In this document: one piece after another, positions 42,935 through 51,453 of the stretch
Position numbering within the stretch: the first letter of the stretch is position 1
How the letters are laid out: each line of letters starts with the position of its first letter
Source: JBDTVS01 sp040007095
GTDB taxonomy: Bacteria; Acidobacteriota; Vicinamibacteria; Vicinamibacterales; CAVVIG01
DNA: 64,000 nt
Assembly (NCBI GenBank): GCA_040007095.1
Contig: JBDTVS010000073.1
Coordinates: 17,862 to 81,861 of the forward strand
Direction: 5' to 3'
The notes under the pieces: generated by a model
Told to the model about the DNA's origin: nothing
The model's database searches: none
What the model saw: the letters and a program-made list of their open reading frames with translations, nothing else
Made by a program: the position numbers and the translations under genes

Positions 42935-43639
42935 ATGGCCGGCGCGATTGACGACGCCCTGCGAAAGTTCCACGCCTCACTCAACGTGACCGATCTCGAT
43001 CGGTCGATCGCGTTTTATCGCGTCCTGCTCGGAGCCGAGCCGGCCAAGGTCAGGCCCGACTACGCGAAGTTCGATCTGGCAGAGCCGCCGCTGGTGCTGT
43101 CGCTGATTCCCGGGCGTCCTGGCGCCGGAGGGAACCTCAATCACGTCGGGCTTCGCGTGCGCAATGCCGAGGAACTGGTCGAGATTCAACGCCGCCTCGA
43201 GGCTGCGGGAATGCCCACCGAGAGGGAGGAAGGCGTCGAGTGCTGCTATGCGCGGCAGACGAAATTCTGGATCACCGATCCGGATCGCGCGCTGTGGGAA
43301 ATCTACGTCTTTCACGACGACATCGCCGAGCACGGCAACGCTGCGCCGCCGCCGACTGAGCCTCTCCGGCTGAACACGGGATTGTCGCGGGCTCCCCTCG
43401 CGTGGGCTCACCGGCTCAGGGACCCGATTCCGTTGCGAATTCCCCACGACGACAACACCCTGCATGAGGTTCGACTCGAAGGGTCCATCAACGCTGCGCC
43501 CGACGGGGGCAATCGGTCAGGTCTGCTGGCCGAATCGTTGAGGGCCTTGCGCCCCGGCGGGGCGATTTTTATTCACGGCCTGGCCGGCGATCGTCCGAGT
43601 GATTCGAGTCCCGCGCTGCCGGGTCCCGCCCAGCGGTAG
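42935..43639 (+). CDS. ArsI/CadI-type VOC protein fused to a truncated second domain (frameshifted)
   Basis: A 234-residue product. Residues ~8-135 are a vicinal-oxygen-chelate domain like CadI and ArsI: FHASLNVTDLDRSIAFYRVLLGAEPAKVRPDYAKFDL, NHVGLRV, then GVECCYARQTKFWITDPDRALWEIYVF, with the Cys pair (thiol site for metal or arsenical) and metal-ligand His and Glu. A second domain begins at RAPLAWAHRLRDPIPLRIPHDDNTLHEV and includes LLAESLRALRPGGAIFIHGLAG, which resembles the end of a SAM methyltransferase fold. The frame stops at TAG 43637. The missing remainder of the second domain continues in another frame from about 43633. A one-base loss near 43630 in CCCGCCCAGCGG explains it. An arsR gene lies downstream, convergent. 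Confidence 0.75.
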   Translation: MAGAIDDALRKFHASLNVTDLDRSIAFYRVLLGAEPAKVRPDYAKFDLAEPPLVLSLIPGRPGAGGNLNHVGLRVRNAEELVEIQRRLEAAGMPTEREEGVECCYARQTKFWITDPDRALWEIYVFHDDIAEHGNAAPPPTEPLRLNTGLSRAPLAWAHRLRDPIPLRIPHDDNTLHEVRLEGSINAAPDGGNRSGLLAESLRALRPGGAIFIHGLAGDRPSDSSPALPGPAQR

Positions 43640-44028
43640 AGCACGTGCCGGCAACGGCACAGGTCGTCGAGGATCTCGTTCGCAGTGGTTTCGTCGACAT
43701 CCAGATTGAGAAGCTGTCGAAGACGGCGTACTTCGTCGTCGACGGCGTGCCGATGCGCGAACTGCGGATCGCGGCGCGCAAGCCGGGCTACCGTCCCATG
43801 GCTGCCACGCATCAGGCGGTGTATCTTGGACCGTTGGGGCAGGTCACCGACGACTATGGCAATGTGTTTCACCAGGGCGTGCCGACGCCGCTCAATGTCC
43901 ACGATTGGCAGATGCTGTCGAAGGGCGCCGCGAACGCCGCCTTCCTGTTCTTGACGCCTGAAGAACCGAAGACGGCGAGCGCCTGCTGCACCAGTCAGTA
44001 CGCCGAAGCGGCGGCAGTAACGACCTGA
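43633..44028 (+). pseudogene. Frame-displaced C-terminal part of the ArsI/CadI fusion
   Basis: About 131 codons continuing the second domain of the upstream gene. When the frames are joined the text reads LPGPA-AVEHVPATAQVVEDLVRSGFVDIQIEKLSKTAYFVVDG as one continuous domain, then MRELRIAARKPGYRP and a tail with a vicinal cysteine pair (ASACC). A GTG at 43645 could serve as an independent start but has no Shine-Dalgarno. I favour a single gene broken by a frameshift or a sequencing error over two genes. The Cys pair at the end would suit thiophilic metal handling. Confidence 0.6.
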
Positions 44029-44096
44029 CGTTTTCCGCGGTCAGCCAGAGCGCAGCGAGACGCGGCGAGCCTCCGGTTGGAGGCCTCGGCGTCCGA

Positions 44097-44561
44097 TCAG
44101 ATTCGGCGGGCGATGCGACCGGGTCGGGAAGGACGCTGCGGAGGGCGCTTCAACGGCGGGCGCGCGGAGGCGAGTCCGCCATTGTCCTTCGCGGTGCCCG
44201 GGAACTGGAAGCTGCAGCACCCAAGGTCCAACACGCCGCCGGTCGCGGCGCGCCCCCGAATTGTTTCCGGAAGCGCATAGGGGCGGCTGCGGCCGTTTCT
44301 CTCGACGTGGAGCAGACCGGCCTCGCGCAGAATACGCAGATGTTTTGAGACGTTGTACTGGGACACCTTGAGCCGTTTCGAAATCTCGCCCACGTCGAGC
44401 GCTTCATCGATCAGGAGACCCACGATCCGGACCCTGGTATCCTCCGCGAGCGCTCGGAGCGCCAGAACACAGTCGTGCGATGGAACGGCGCTCACTGTCT
44501 TGTCACGAGGAGTCAGGTGATAGAGCTGAATCGGCTGATCGGATTTTCGAGGCTCCGTCAT
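44097..44561 (-). CDS. ArsR/SmtB-family transcriptional regulator
   Basis: A 154-residue winged-helix repressor. The DNA-binding part is LRALAEDTRVRIVGLLIDEALDVGEISKRLKVSQYNVSKHLRILREAGLLHVERNGR, followed by a C-terminal DLGCCSFQF motif whose adjacent cysteines could sense arsenite or another thiophilic metal. The classical CVC box in the recognition helix is absent. An in-frame ATG 27 nt upstream is possible. It converges with the ArsI/CadI-type gene, so regulation of that gene is plausible but not shown by the layout. Confidence 0.82.
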   Translation of the reverse strand: MTEPRKSDQPIQLYHLTPRDKTVSAVPSHDCVLALRALAEDTRVRIVGLLIDEALDVGEISKRLKVSQYNVSKHLRILREAGLLHVERNGRSRPYALPETIRGRAATGGVLDLGCCSFQFPGTAKDNGGLASARPPLKRPPQRPSRPGRIARRI

Positions 44562-44776
44562 GGTCGGTCGCAGACAAAAATGGCACAAACCGTTGTCGGA
44601 CGCAAACCGAGGCGCGGTAAAACGAACGCGCGCATCTGACCGACGACTGCGATGTCGGTACCCCGCGGCGCGGACCGTTGGCGATCACGTCTCCAGACGT
44701 CTCGGCAAGGCGTCCCAGCCCGATCAATCGACGCGCGAAACCGAGGAGGCCGCAACGTCCAAGACGCTGTATCCGC

Positions 44777-45874
44777 CTATCGCGTTGTTGAACTGCTCAC
44801 GCTTGCTTCCTGTGCGCTGACCAGGGATTGCATCGCTTTCGGCAGGCGCGTGTAGTCGGCGCGGTTGACCAGCGCCGGCGTGATTGGCGCGGGTCCGGAT
44901 GCGTTGAGGGCCGCCGTTCCGACCGCTCCCAGCAGCAAGTTCACAAAGGCCGCCGCATTCTCCGGATTCTGGCTCTTCCTTGGGATGGTCAGTCCCCATG
45001 CCACGCGCGTCGCGGGAATGGAGACGGGCGATTTCGTGGCCTGAGATCCAATTCCCGGAATTGTCACGGTGGCGTCGGCGTAGTAGCGGTTGTGACCGGT
45101 GGTCGACAGATCGATGCGCTCCGGCAGGGCCAGATATCGGTACGAAGAATTGCTTGTCGCCGCTGCCGCCGCGCTGTGTTCGTAGATGAACTGAAAGTTG
45201 TAGCCTCTGCCCAATGCCGGTTGAGGGGCGGTGTCGGGGCCGCCGACATTGGGGAGAATCGTGTAGTGCTCCAGTAGCAAGTTGGCGAGATTCGGCAGGT
45301 TGTAGAACGTCTGCGCCAGCTGAAAGATCATGTGCGACCGGTACCCGGCAGGGTCGAGAAACGGATGAGAGCCGGCGATCCGGACTCCCGGCTCGAGGAG
45401 GACTCGGTACCAATCGGGCGCGGCGTTCGGAATCGACGCCGGCGGGTTGAAGTCGCCTGCGGCGGCTACCCCCCGCGTCATCGGATCCGTGGCCAGATAG
45501 GCGAGAACCATTCGGCCCTTGGCGAAGATGATGGTGTAGTCGGCAAGGCCGATCGGTTTGAGCAGCAGATCGATGTCCGCGTAGTCGGCTGCGGCATATA
45601 CATCGCACGACTGGCTTCCGGCGGCCAGCCGCCCGGCCAGGGCCACGCTGCCGCCCGGGACCGCCTTCATCGCGACGCCCGGATGCTGAGCCGCGAATGC
45701 CTTTTCCACCTCGGTGAACGCCGCCTGCAGACTGCCGGCGTGACACAGAGTGAGCTGCCCGCCCGATTGCGAGTTGAGGGGGACCCCTCCAATAATCACG
45801 ATCAAGCCGGCGCCGAGGCACACCAGTACTTGCATCGCCCCCGCGGTGAGTCGGGCGGAGGCGACCCTGGTCAA
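44777..45874 (-). CDS. wtpA: WtpA/ModA-like tungstate/molybdate-binding protein
   Basis: A 365-residue periplasmic oxyanion-binding protein. After a signal peptide (QVLVCLGAGLIVIIGGVPLN) come LTLCHAGSLQAAFTEVEKAFAAQHPGV and MKAVPGGSVALAGRLAAGSQSCDVYAAADYADIDLLL, which align with archaeal WtpA and with ModA. Later HPFLDPAGYRSHM and the closing lobe are also typical. I chose a TTG start at 45874: it overlaps the stop of the upstream TonB receptor as TTGA and has GGAGG seven bases before it; ATG 45835 would cut into the signal peptide. No permease or ATPase gene follows. Direct coupling of a TonB receptor and a binding protein points to a two-membrane uptake route for tungstate or molybdate. Confidence 0.82.
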   Translation of the reverse strand: MTRVASARLTAGAMQVLVCLGAGLIVIIGGVPLNSQSGGQLTLCHAGSLQAAFTEVEKAFAAQHPGVAMKAVPGGSVALAGRLAAGSQSCDVYAAADYADIDLLLKPIGLADYTIIFAKGRMVLAYLATDPMTRGVAAAGDFNPPASIPNAAPDWYRVLLEPGVRIAGSHPFLDPAGYRSHMIFQLAQTFYNLPNLANLLLEHYTILPNVGGPDTAPQPALGRGYNFQFIYEHSAAAAATSNSSYRYLALPERIDLSTTGHNRYYADATVTIPGIGSQATKSPVSIPATRVAWGLTIPRKSQNPENAAAFVNLLLGAVGTAALNASGPAPITPALVNRADYTRLPKAMQSLVSAQEASVSSSTTR

Positions 45875-48294
45875 AATGCCACCTCCATCGAGGCGGCCAC
45901 CGTACGCGGGGACCCCAGGTGTGCCGTATAACTGCCGACGTTCGTGCCGGTGATGTTGCCCGGACCGAGCGTGGACCAATAGTGCGCATCGCTCACGTTG
46001 TTGACGACGATTCTCCACGTCGTCACGCGAGTCATGATCGTCCGGGCGTAGCGCGCGCCGATATCGACAACGTTGTAGGCCGGCGTGTAGGTCGAATTGA
46101 TGTCGTCGATGGGACGGCGGCCCACCGACTGCCAGTTGACGTGCAGAAACGTCGCCGTCCCGACCGGCAGTTGATACTCCGTCAGCAGGCTCGACTTGAA
46201 CGCGGGAATGCCGACGAAATGTTTGCTGTCCGTGGCCGCATTGCCGGTTTTGGTGACGTTCGTGTCGAGTACGGTCAGTCCGCCCGACAGCACGAGCCGG
46301 CGCGCGACGCGACCCGACAGCGTCGCCTCAACGCCGGTATTGATCTGGTCGCCTGAGATCTTGAAGACGTTATCGATCGGATCGATGTTGGCAAAGGGTC
46401 GATCGAGACGGAACACCGCCGTCGAAAAGCTGACCTGGCGAAACAGGAGCTTGTAGCCGACCTCCGCTTGATGGGTCCGATACGGCGCGAGCGCCTGGCC
46501 CGGATTCGCGGCCGCTCCGGGCGAAAGGTCACCCTGTTGGAGGCTGCTCCCATAGGTGCCGTACACCGTCGTGTTCGGCGCGGGCTTGTACATCACACTC
46601 TCCAGCGGACTGACGCCGTTGGTGCGGTAGCCGCCGGTCCTGACGCTGGCGTTGTTGTAGTTGTCGGTCCAGATCCAGTCCTGACCGAGAGTGAGGCGGA
46701 ACGACCAGTGTCGATCGAGCGTGACGGTGTCGGCGACGTTGACGCCCTGTTGGTGCACCACGCTGGAGAGGAAGAGATTGTTGTGCAGCGGAATACCGGC
46801 GGTGGGCAGAGGAAAGATGACCGGGTCGGAGATGCTGGCCGTACCAAGCACCACGCTGGCCGCGCTCGGATTCGTGACATCCGAGTAGGAATTGAACGCG
46901 TAGCCAGAGCTGCCGATTGCCAATTCGTGGCTGATCGATCCGGTCTTGAATCGGCCATTCAAATACCCCAGATCGCTGAGCACTCCGAACTGCGGGGCGA
47001 AGCCGGTGGCGAGCGAAGAGGTGTAGTTGCCTGCGCTGTTCGTCAGCGCATTGACCTGCGTGCTGATGTCGCGGTCCGTTCGCTGATTCAAGACGCCGAC
47101 GCTCAGGCGCCAGTTTGCGTTGATGTCCTGCTTGACGCGAACTTCGCCGATTCGGGACGTCAAGTCCAGACCGGCGGAAGATTGCCCGAAGCCCTGACGC
47201 GCAGGATCTGGAGCGTCCTCCGGCAGTTGGACGAACGCCGCTCTGGCGTTGGCGCGGCCGTAGGTGAACCAGCCCGGGAAGCCGTGCTGGACCAGGTTGT
47301 AATAGCTGACGAATCCCTCAATCGTGGTGTGCGCGAAGGGTCGCGCATCCGCTGCGAGACTGACCAGGCCCCGCTTGAGATTGCTCCCGTTCACGATCGT
47401 CTCACCGTCGCCGAACAACGCGTTGGCGCGATAGCCGAACTTCCTCCCGCTGCCGATGCGGCCACCGACATCCGCGTGCACGGTTCCCATCGATCGGCCG
47501 TCGTAGCTGACCGTCACGTCACGAAGCGGCTGTTCGGTGGGCCGTTTGGGAACGAAATTGAACATCCCCGACGGATTGGCCGGTCCGTACAGCGCGCCAC
47601 CGAGGCCATTGAGCACTTCGATCTGTTGCAGCGTCTCGATGCTGTTGGCGCCGGTCACGACGATGCCCATGCCGTCCATGCGGGTGTTCTGCATGTTGGA
47701 GCCCTGCATGCCGCGAGTCTCTGGACGCAGGATCTCCGACCCCTGCATTTCCTGAAACTCCACCAGCGGGAGAAATTTTGCCGCCTCCTTGAAGTTCCTC
47801 ACCTGCGCGTTGTCCATCAACTCGCTCGGCAGCACACTGATCGTGTACGGCGTGTCGAGCAGGGCCGCGCTACCGAGCGGCCCGAGCGAGCTGACGGCGT
47901 CGACCCGGTAGCCGCGATCCACCCCGCCGGTGGCGGTCACGGTGACCGACTCGGCCGTCCCTGCCAGCGCCAAGACGAAGTCGGCCGTGCCGCCGTCGCC
48001 AGTGTCCACTGAGATCTTTCGGCTGGCCACCCGGAAGCCTTTGCCGTGCACCTCCACGACATACTCGCCGGCGTCCACGGGAGGGAATCGGTAGTGTCCG
48101 GCGCCATCAGTGAGAGTCGAGCGCGCGCGCGCAGTGGCGGTGGCGGCCGTCTGCGCCGAGGTCAGGATGACCTGTGCGCCGACCACCACCGCTTGCTGCT
48201 GATCTTTCACGTCGCCGGAGATTTCGCGGAACTGTGCCGCAGCGGGACCTGCAATCAGGAAACACAGAAATCCGAACCGGACGATCGAGCACAT
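45871..48294 (-). CDS. TonB-dependent receptor coupled to wtpA
   Basis: A 807-residue outer-membrane receptor: signal peptide (IVRFGFLCFLIAGPAAAQ), a carboxypeptidase-regulatory-like domain (REISGDVKDQQQAVVVGAQVILTSAQ, to about residue 110), a plug domain with DTPYTISVLPSELMDNAQVRNFKEAAKFLP, and a beta-barrel resembling siderophore receptors, ending in Phe. The stop codon overlaps the TTG start of the WtpA-like gene, a fusion-like arrangement that argues for an oxyanion or its carrier as cargo. The ATG at 48294 follows GGAGA; an ATG 24 nt upstream is weaker. A ModE-box-like palindrome lies about 75 nt upstream over a putative -10 element. Confidence 0.88.
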   Translation of the reverse strand: MCSIVRFGFLCFLIAGPAAAQFREISGDVKDQQQAVVVGAQVILTSAQTAATATARARSTLTDGAGHYRFPPVDAGEYVVEVHGKGFRVASRKISVDTGDGGTADFVLALAGTAESVTVTATGGVDRGYRVDAVSSLGPLGSAALLDTPYTISVLPSELMDNAQVRNFKEAAKFLPLVEFQEMQGSEILRPETRGMQGSNMQNTRMDGMGIVVTGANSIETLQQIEVLNGLGGALYGPANPSGMFNFVPKRPTEQPLRDVTVSYDGRSMGTVHADVGGRIGSGRKFGYRANALFGDGETIVNGSNLKRGLVSLAADARPFAHTTIEGFVSYYNLVQHGFPGWFTYGRANARAAFVQLPEDAPDPARQGFGQSSAGLDLTSRIGEVRVKQDINANWRLSVGVLNQRTDRDISTQVNALTNSAGNYTSSLATGFAPQFGVLSDLGYLNGRFKTGSISHELAIGSSGYAFNSYSDVTNPSAASVVLGTASISDPVIFPLPTAGIPLHNNLFLSSVVHQQGVNVADTVTLDRHWSFRLTLGQDWIWTDNYNNASVRTGGYRTNGVSPLESVMYKPAPNTTVYGTYGSSLQQGDLSPGAAANPGQALAPYRTHQAEVGYKLLFRQVSFSTAVFRLDRPFANIDPIDNVFKISGDQINTGVEATLSGRVARRLVLSGGLTVLDTNVTKTGNAATDSKHFVGIPAFKSSLLTEYQLPVGTATFLHVNWQSVGRRPIDDINSTYTPAYNVVDIGARYARTIMTRVTTWRIVVNNVSDAHYWSTLGPGNITGTNVGSYTAHLGSPRTVAASMEVAF

Positions 48295-48608
48295 CGATGA
48301 GTCTCCACAACGAGCCACCCAAATGTCAGTGACGGCAGGGACGAGCAGTGACGCCGGTGGCCTAGCGCTATATTCTACGAGATATTTCGAGACGGTATGT
48401 TCTGCACGATAGTGCGGTCATGGTTCCGTGTCGCGTCAACCAACGAGTCCGCCGAGCACGCCGAGCTCAACGCAGAATGTGATCTCGGTGATCTCGGTGG
48501 TGACCTCGTGAGGCCGTTGAAGGTGACCCACCACCGATGATCCGAACGTCCGCAGCCTTGGCGGCGGCTCCGTGGGGAGCCAGCCGCCGCGCCGATTCTG
48601 CGTAACGC
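48295..48608. other. Promoter region upstream of the TonB-wtpA operon
   Basis: About 314 nt without a gene between the fdhA stop and the receptor start. It contains the ModE-like palindrome described separately. The part nearer fdhA (48430-48608) has no feature I can name. Confidence 0.5.
48366..48389. promoter_or_regulatory. ModE-box-like palindrome over a -10 element
   Basis: CGCTATAT-N8-ATATTTCG is an imperfect inverted repeat (6 of 8 positions) that closely resembles the E. coli ModE operator layout CGTTATAT-N8-ACATAACG as I recall it. On the minus strand a -10-like TAGAAT (48372-48377) lies inside it, so a repressor bound here would block the TonB-wtpA operon when molybdate or tungstate is plentiful. 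No modE gene is in the window. Confidence 0.55.
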
Positions 48609-51443
48609 CTAGGAGGCGCGCGATGGGGTCAGGGCGAGGAGCGTGCCGCCGCCGAAGCTCGAATGGACGGGTGTGGAGCCGCCTTTGGTCACTCGAATCG
48701 CGCAGTACTTGAATTCCGGAATCTTGCCGAATGGATCGAGGGCCGGATTCGTCAATTTATTCGCGGCCGCCTCGTAGTAGCAGAAGGGGACAAACACCGC
48801 GCCGCGCGGCATTCCATCGTCGGCGCGGGCGTACAGCGAAATCTCGCCGCGCCGCGACTGGATCGTGAGGGTCTCGCCCGGCGTCACTCCCAGTTGTTCG
48901 AGATCGAGCGGGTGGGCGGAGGCGACCGGTTCGGGTTCGATGTTGTCGAGCACCGAGGCGCGCCGGGTCATCGATCCGGTGTGCCAGTGTTCGAGCTGCC
49001 GTCCGGTGATGAGCACCATTGGGTACTCCGCGTCGGGTCGTTCCGCCGCCGAGATGAGATCGGCCGGGACGAACTTGGCGCGGCCGCTGGGGGTCGGAAA
49101 CGCGTTGACGAATACCACCGGTTGCCCCGGGTCGCCTTCCTTCTCGCACGGATAGGTGACCGAGGACTCGCGCTCGAGCCTGTCCCAGGTGATGCCGGCG
49201 ATCGAGTCCATGCATTGGCGCATTTCGTCGAACACCAGGCGCGGATGAGAATACTGCCAATCGAGGCCCATGCCGCGCGCGAGCTCGTTGATGATCCACA
49301 GATCCGCCCTGGCGTCCCCCGGCGGCTCGATCGCTTTCCGGCCGAGTTGCACGGTGCGATCGGTGTTCGTCACGGTGCCGTTCTTCTCAGGCCAGGCGGT
49401 GGCGGGGAGGACCACGTCCGCCAGATACGCCGTCTCGGTGAGGAAGATGTCCTGCACCACGAGATGGTCGAGCGTGGCGAGCGCCTCGCGGGCGTGATCG
49501 ACGTCGGGATCCGACATCGCCGGGTTTTCCCCCATCACCCACATGCCGCGGATCTGGTGTTTCTTGGCGGCGTTGATGATTTCGACCACGGTAAGGCCGG
49601 GATCGGGATCGAGTTCGGTTCCCCAGAGCGTCTCGAAGCGTTGTCTCGCTTCAGGCGTCGCCACGCGCTGATAGTCGGGATAAAACATCGGGATCAGTCC
49701 GGAGTCCGAAGCGCCTTGCACGTTGTTCTGACCGCGCAATGGATGCAACCCTGAGCCGGGCTTGCCGATCTGGCCGGTGGACAGCGCCAGCGCGATCAGG
49801 CACCGCGCATTGTCAGTACCGTGAATGTGCTGGGAAATCCCCATGCCCCACATGATCATCGAGCCCTTCGAGGTCGCATACAGCCTGGCCACCTCGCGGA
49901 TGGTCTGGACGTCGATGCCGCAAATCGGGGCCATGGCTTCGGGAGAGAACGCCTTCACGTTCTCGGCGAGCGCGTCATACCCCGACGTGCGATCGCGAAT
50001 GAACGCTTCGTCCACGAGGCCTTCATCGACGATGACGTGCAGGAGCGCATTCAAGAGCGCGACGTCGGTATCGGGATTGAACTGCAGATAATAGGTCGCA
50101 TGCCGGGCCAGATCGCTGCGGCGCGGGTCTGCGATGATGAGCTTGGTGCCGGCTTTGGCGGCGTTTTTCATCCAGGTCGCGGCGACCGGATGATTGACCG
50201 TCGGGTTGGAGCCGATCAGGAAGATCACCTCCGCGTTCGCGACGTCGCGCACCGGATTCGACACGGCGCCCGAGTTAATCCCCTCCATCAACGCGGCGAC
50301 GCTCGAGGCGTGGCACAGCCGCGTGCAGTGGTCGACGTTGTTCGAGCCAAACCCGGTCCGGACCAGCTTCTGGAAAAGATAGGCTTCCTCGTTGGTGCCC
50401 TTCGCCGAGCCGAAGCCGGCCAGCGACCGCTTGCCATACTCGTCTCGAATGCGGCGCAGTCCACCGGCGGCCAACTCGAGCGCTTCTTCCCAGCTGGCCT
50501 CGCGGAACACGTCGCGCCAGTTGTCCGGATCGACGGTGAAGTCCTTGTGTTTGGCCGCGCCGGGGATGCGGATGAGCGGTGTGGTCAGCCGGTGCCTATG
50601 CTGCACGTAGTCAAAACCGTAACGCCCCTTGACGCAGAGCCGGCTCGAGTTGGCGGGACCGTCTTTCCCCTGCACGAACACAATCGAGTTGTCCTTCACG
50701 TGATAGGTGAGCTGACAGCCCACACCGCAGTACGGGCAGACCGACTCCACCTGCTTGTCGGCGACAATCTTCCCGACGTCGCGGGCCGGCATGAGCGCGC
50801 CGGTTGGACACGCCTGCACGCACTCGCCGCAGGCAACGCACGTCGAGTCGCCCATCGGATCGTCGAGATCGAACACGATCTTGGAGTGAGAGCCGCGAAA
50901 GGCGTACCCGATGACGTCGTTGACTTGCTCTTCACGACAGGCACGCACGCAGCGGCCGCATTGGATGCACGCGTCGAGGTGTACCGAGATCGCCGGGTGA
51001 GAGGCGTCCTCAACCGGCTGAGGCCTGGCTCCGAATCGAGGCTTGCCAACCGACAGCTTACGGGCCCAACGATCGAGCTCGGAATCGAGCGTGTACGACG
51101 TCTCCGGCACGTCCGAGAGCAACAACTCGAGCACCATCTTCTGGCTGGTGAGCGACCGTGCGCTGTCAGTCGTGACCTCCATACCGTCGGTGGGATAGCG
51201 GCAGCACGAGGGCGCGAGCACGCGCTCGCCCTTGATTTCGACCATGCAGGCCCGGCAGTTGCCATCCGGCCGCATTCCTTTCTTGTAGCAAAGGTGGGGG
51301 ACCTCGATGCCATGCCGCTCGGCCGCGTCGATCAGGCTCTCGTCGGTGCGTCCGGACACGGATATGCCGTTCAGCGTGAACTCGACCGGCTTGACCTGCG
51401 GGAGCGCCGCGATCGTTCGCTCGGCGACGGTCTCTACAGCCAC
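48609..51443 (-). CDS. fdhA: NAD-dependent formate dehydrogenase, alpha subunit (Mo/W-bisMGD)
   Basis: A 944-residue catalytic subunit that oxidises formate or reduces CO2. Domains in order: a plant-type 2Fe-2S ferredoxin domain (CYKKGMRPDGNCRACMVEI), a His/Cys cluster region, two 4Fe-4S motifs (CIQCGRCVRACRE and CVACGECVQACPTGA), then the molybdopterin domain with its own 4Fe-4S site (VCPYCGVGCQLTYHV). The active-site position reads CTRLCHASS around residue 375: cysteine where FdhF-type enzymes have selenocysteine. The C-terminal pterin-binding domain is complete. The start is GTG 51443 with AGGGGGA five bases before. It is 10 nt downstream of the beta subunit gene. Either molybdenum or tungsten could be used. 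Confidence 0.93.
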   Translation of the reverse strand: MAVETVAERTIAALPQVKPVEFTLNGISVSGRTDESLIDAAERHGIEVPHLCYKKGMRPDGNCRACMVEIKGERVLAPSCCRYPTDGMEVTTDSARSLTSQKMVLELLLSDVPETSYTLDSELDRWARKLSVGKPRFGARPQPVEDASHPAISVHLDACIQCGRCVRACREEQVNDVIGYAFRGSHSKIVFDLDDPMGDSTCVACGECVQACPTGALMPARDVGKIVADKQVESVCPYCGVGCQLTYHVKDNSIVFVQGKDGPANSSRLCVKGRYGFDYVQHRHRLTTPLIRIPGAAKHKDFTVDPDNWRDVFREASWEEALELAAGGLRRIRDEYGKRSLAGFGSAKGTNEEAYLFQKLVRTGFGSNNVDHCTRLCHASSVAALMEGINSGAVSNPVRDVANAEVIFLIGSNPTVNHPVAATWMKNAAKAGTKLIIADPRRSDLARHATYYLQFNPDTDVALLNALLHVIVDEGLVDEAFIRDRTSGYDALAENVKAFSPEAMAPICGIDVQTIREVARLYATSKGSMIMWGMGISQHIHGTDNARCLIALALSTGQIGKPGSGLHPLRGQNNVQGASDSGLIPMFYPDYQRVATPEARQRFETLWGTELDPDPGLTVVEIINAAKKHQIRGMWVMGENPAMSDPDVDHAREALATLDHLVVQDIFLTETAYLADVVLPATAWPEKNGTVTNTDRTVQLGRKAIEPPGDARADLWIINELARGMGLDWQYSHPRLVFDEMRQCMDSIAGITWDRLERESSVTYPCEKEGDPGQPVVFVNAFPTPSGRAKFVPADLISAAERPDAEYPMVLITGRQLEHWHTGSMTRRASVLDNIEPEPVASAHPLDLEQLGVTPGETLTIQSRRGEISLYARADDGMPRGAVFVPFCYYEAAANKLTNPALDPFGKIPEFKYCAIRVTKGGSTPVHSSFGGGTLLALTPSRAS

Positions 51444-51453
51444 GGATCCCCCT

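Noticed and set aside
43630..43645. In-frame stop of the ArsI/CadI fusion as a recoded codon
   Set aside because: The stop is TAG, not TGA, and the downstream similarity is in a different frame, so a frameshift explains it and Sec insertion does not.
50310..50335. Possible selenocysteine TGA codon at the formate dehydrogenase active site
   Set aside because: The codon at the Sec-equivalent position is a cysteine codon (RLCHASS), and the whole gene is open without an internal stop.
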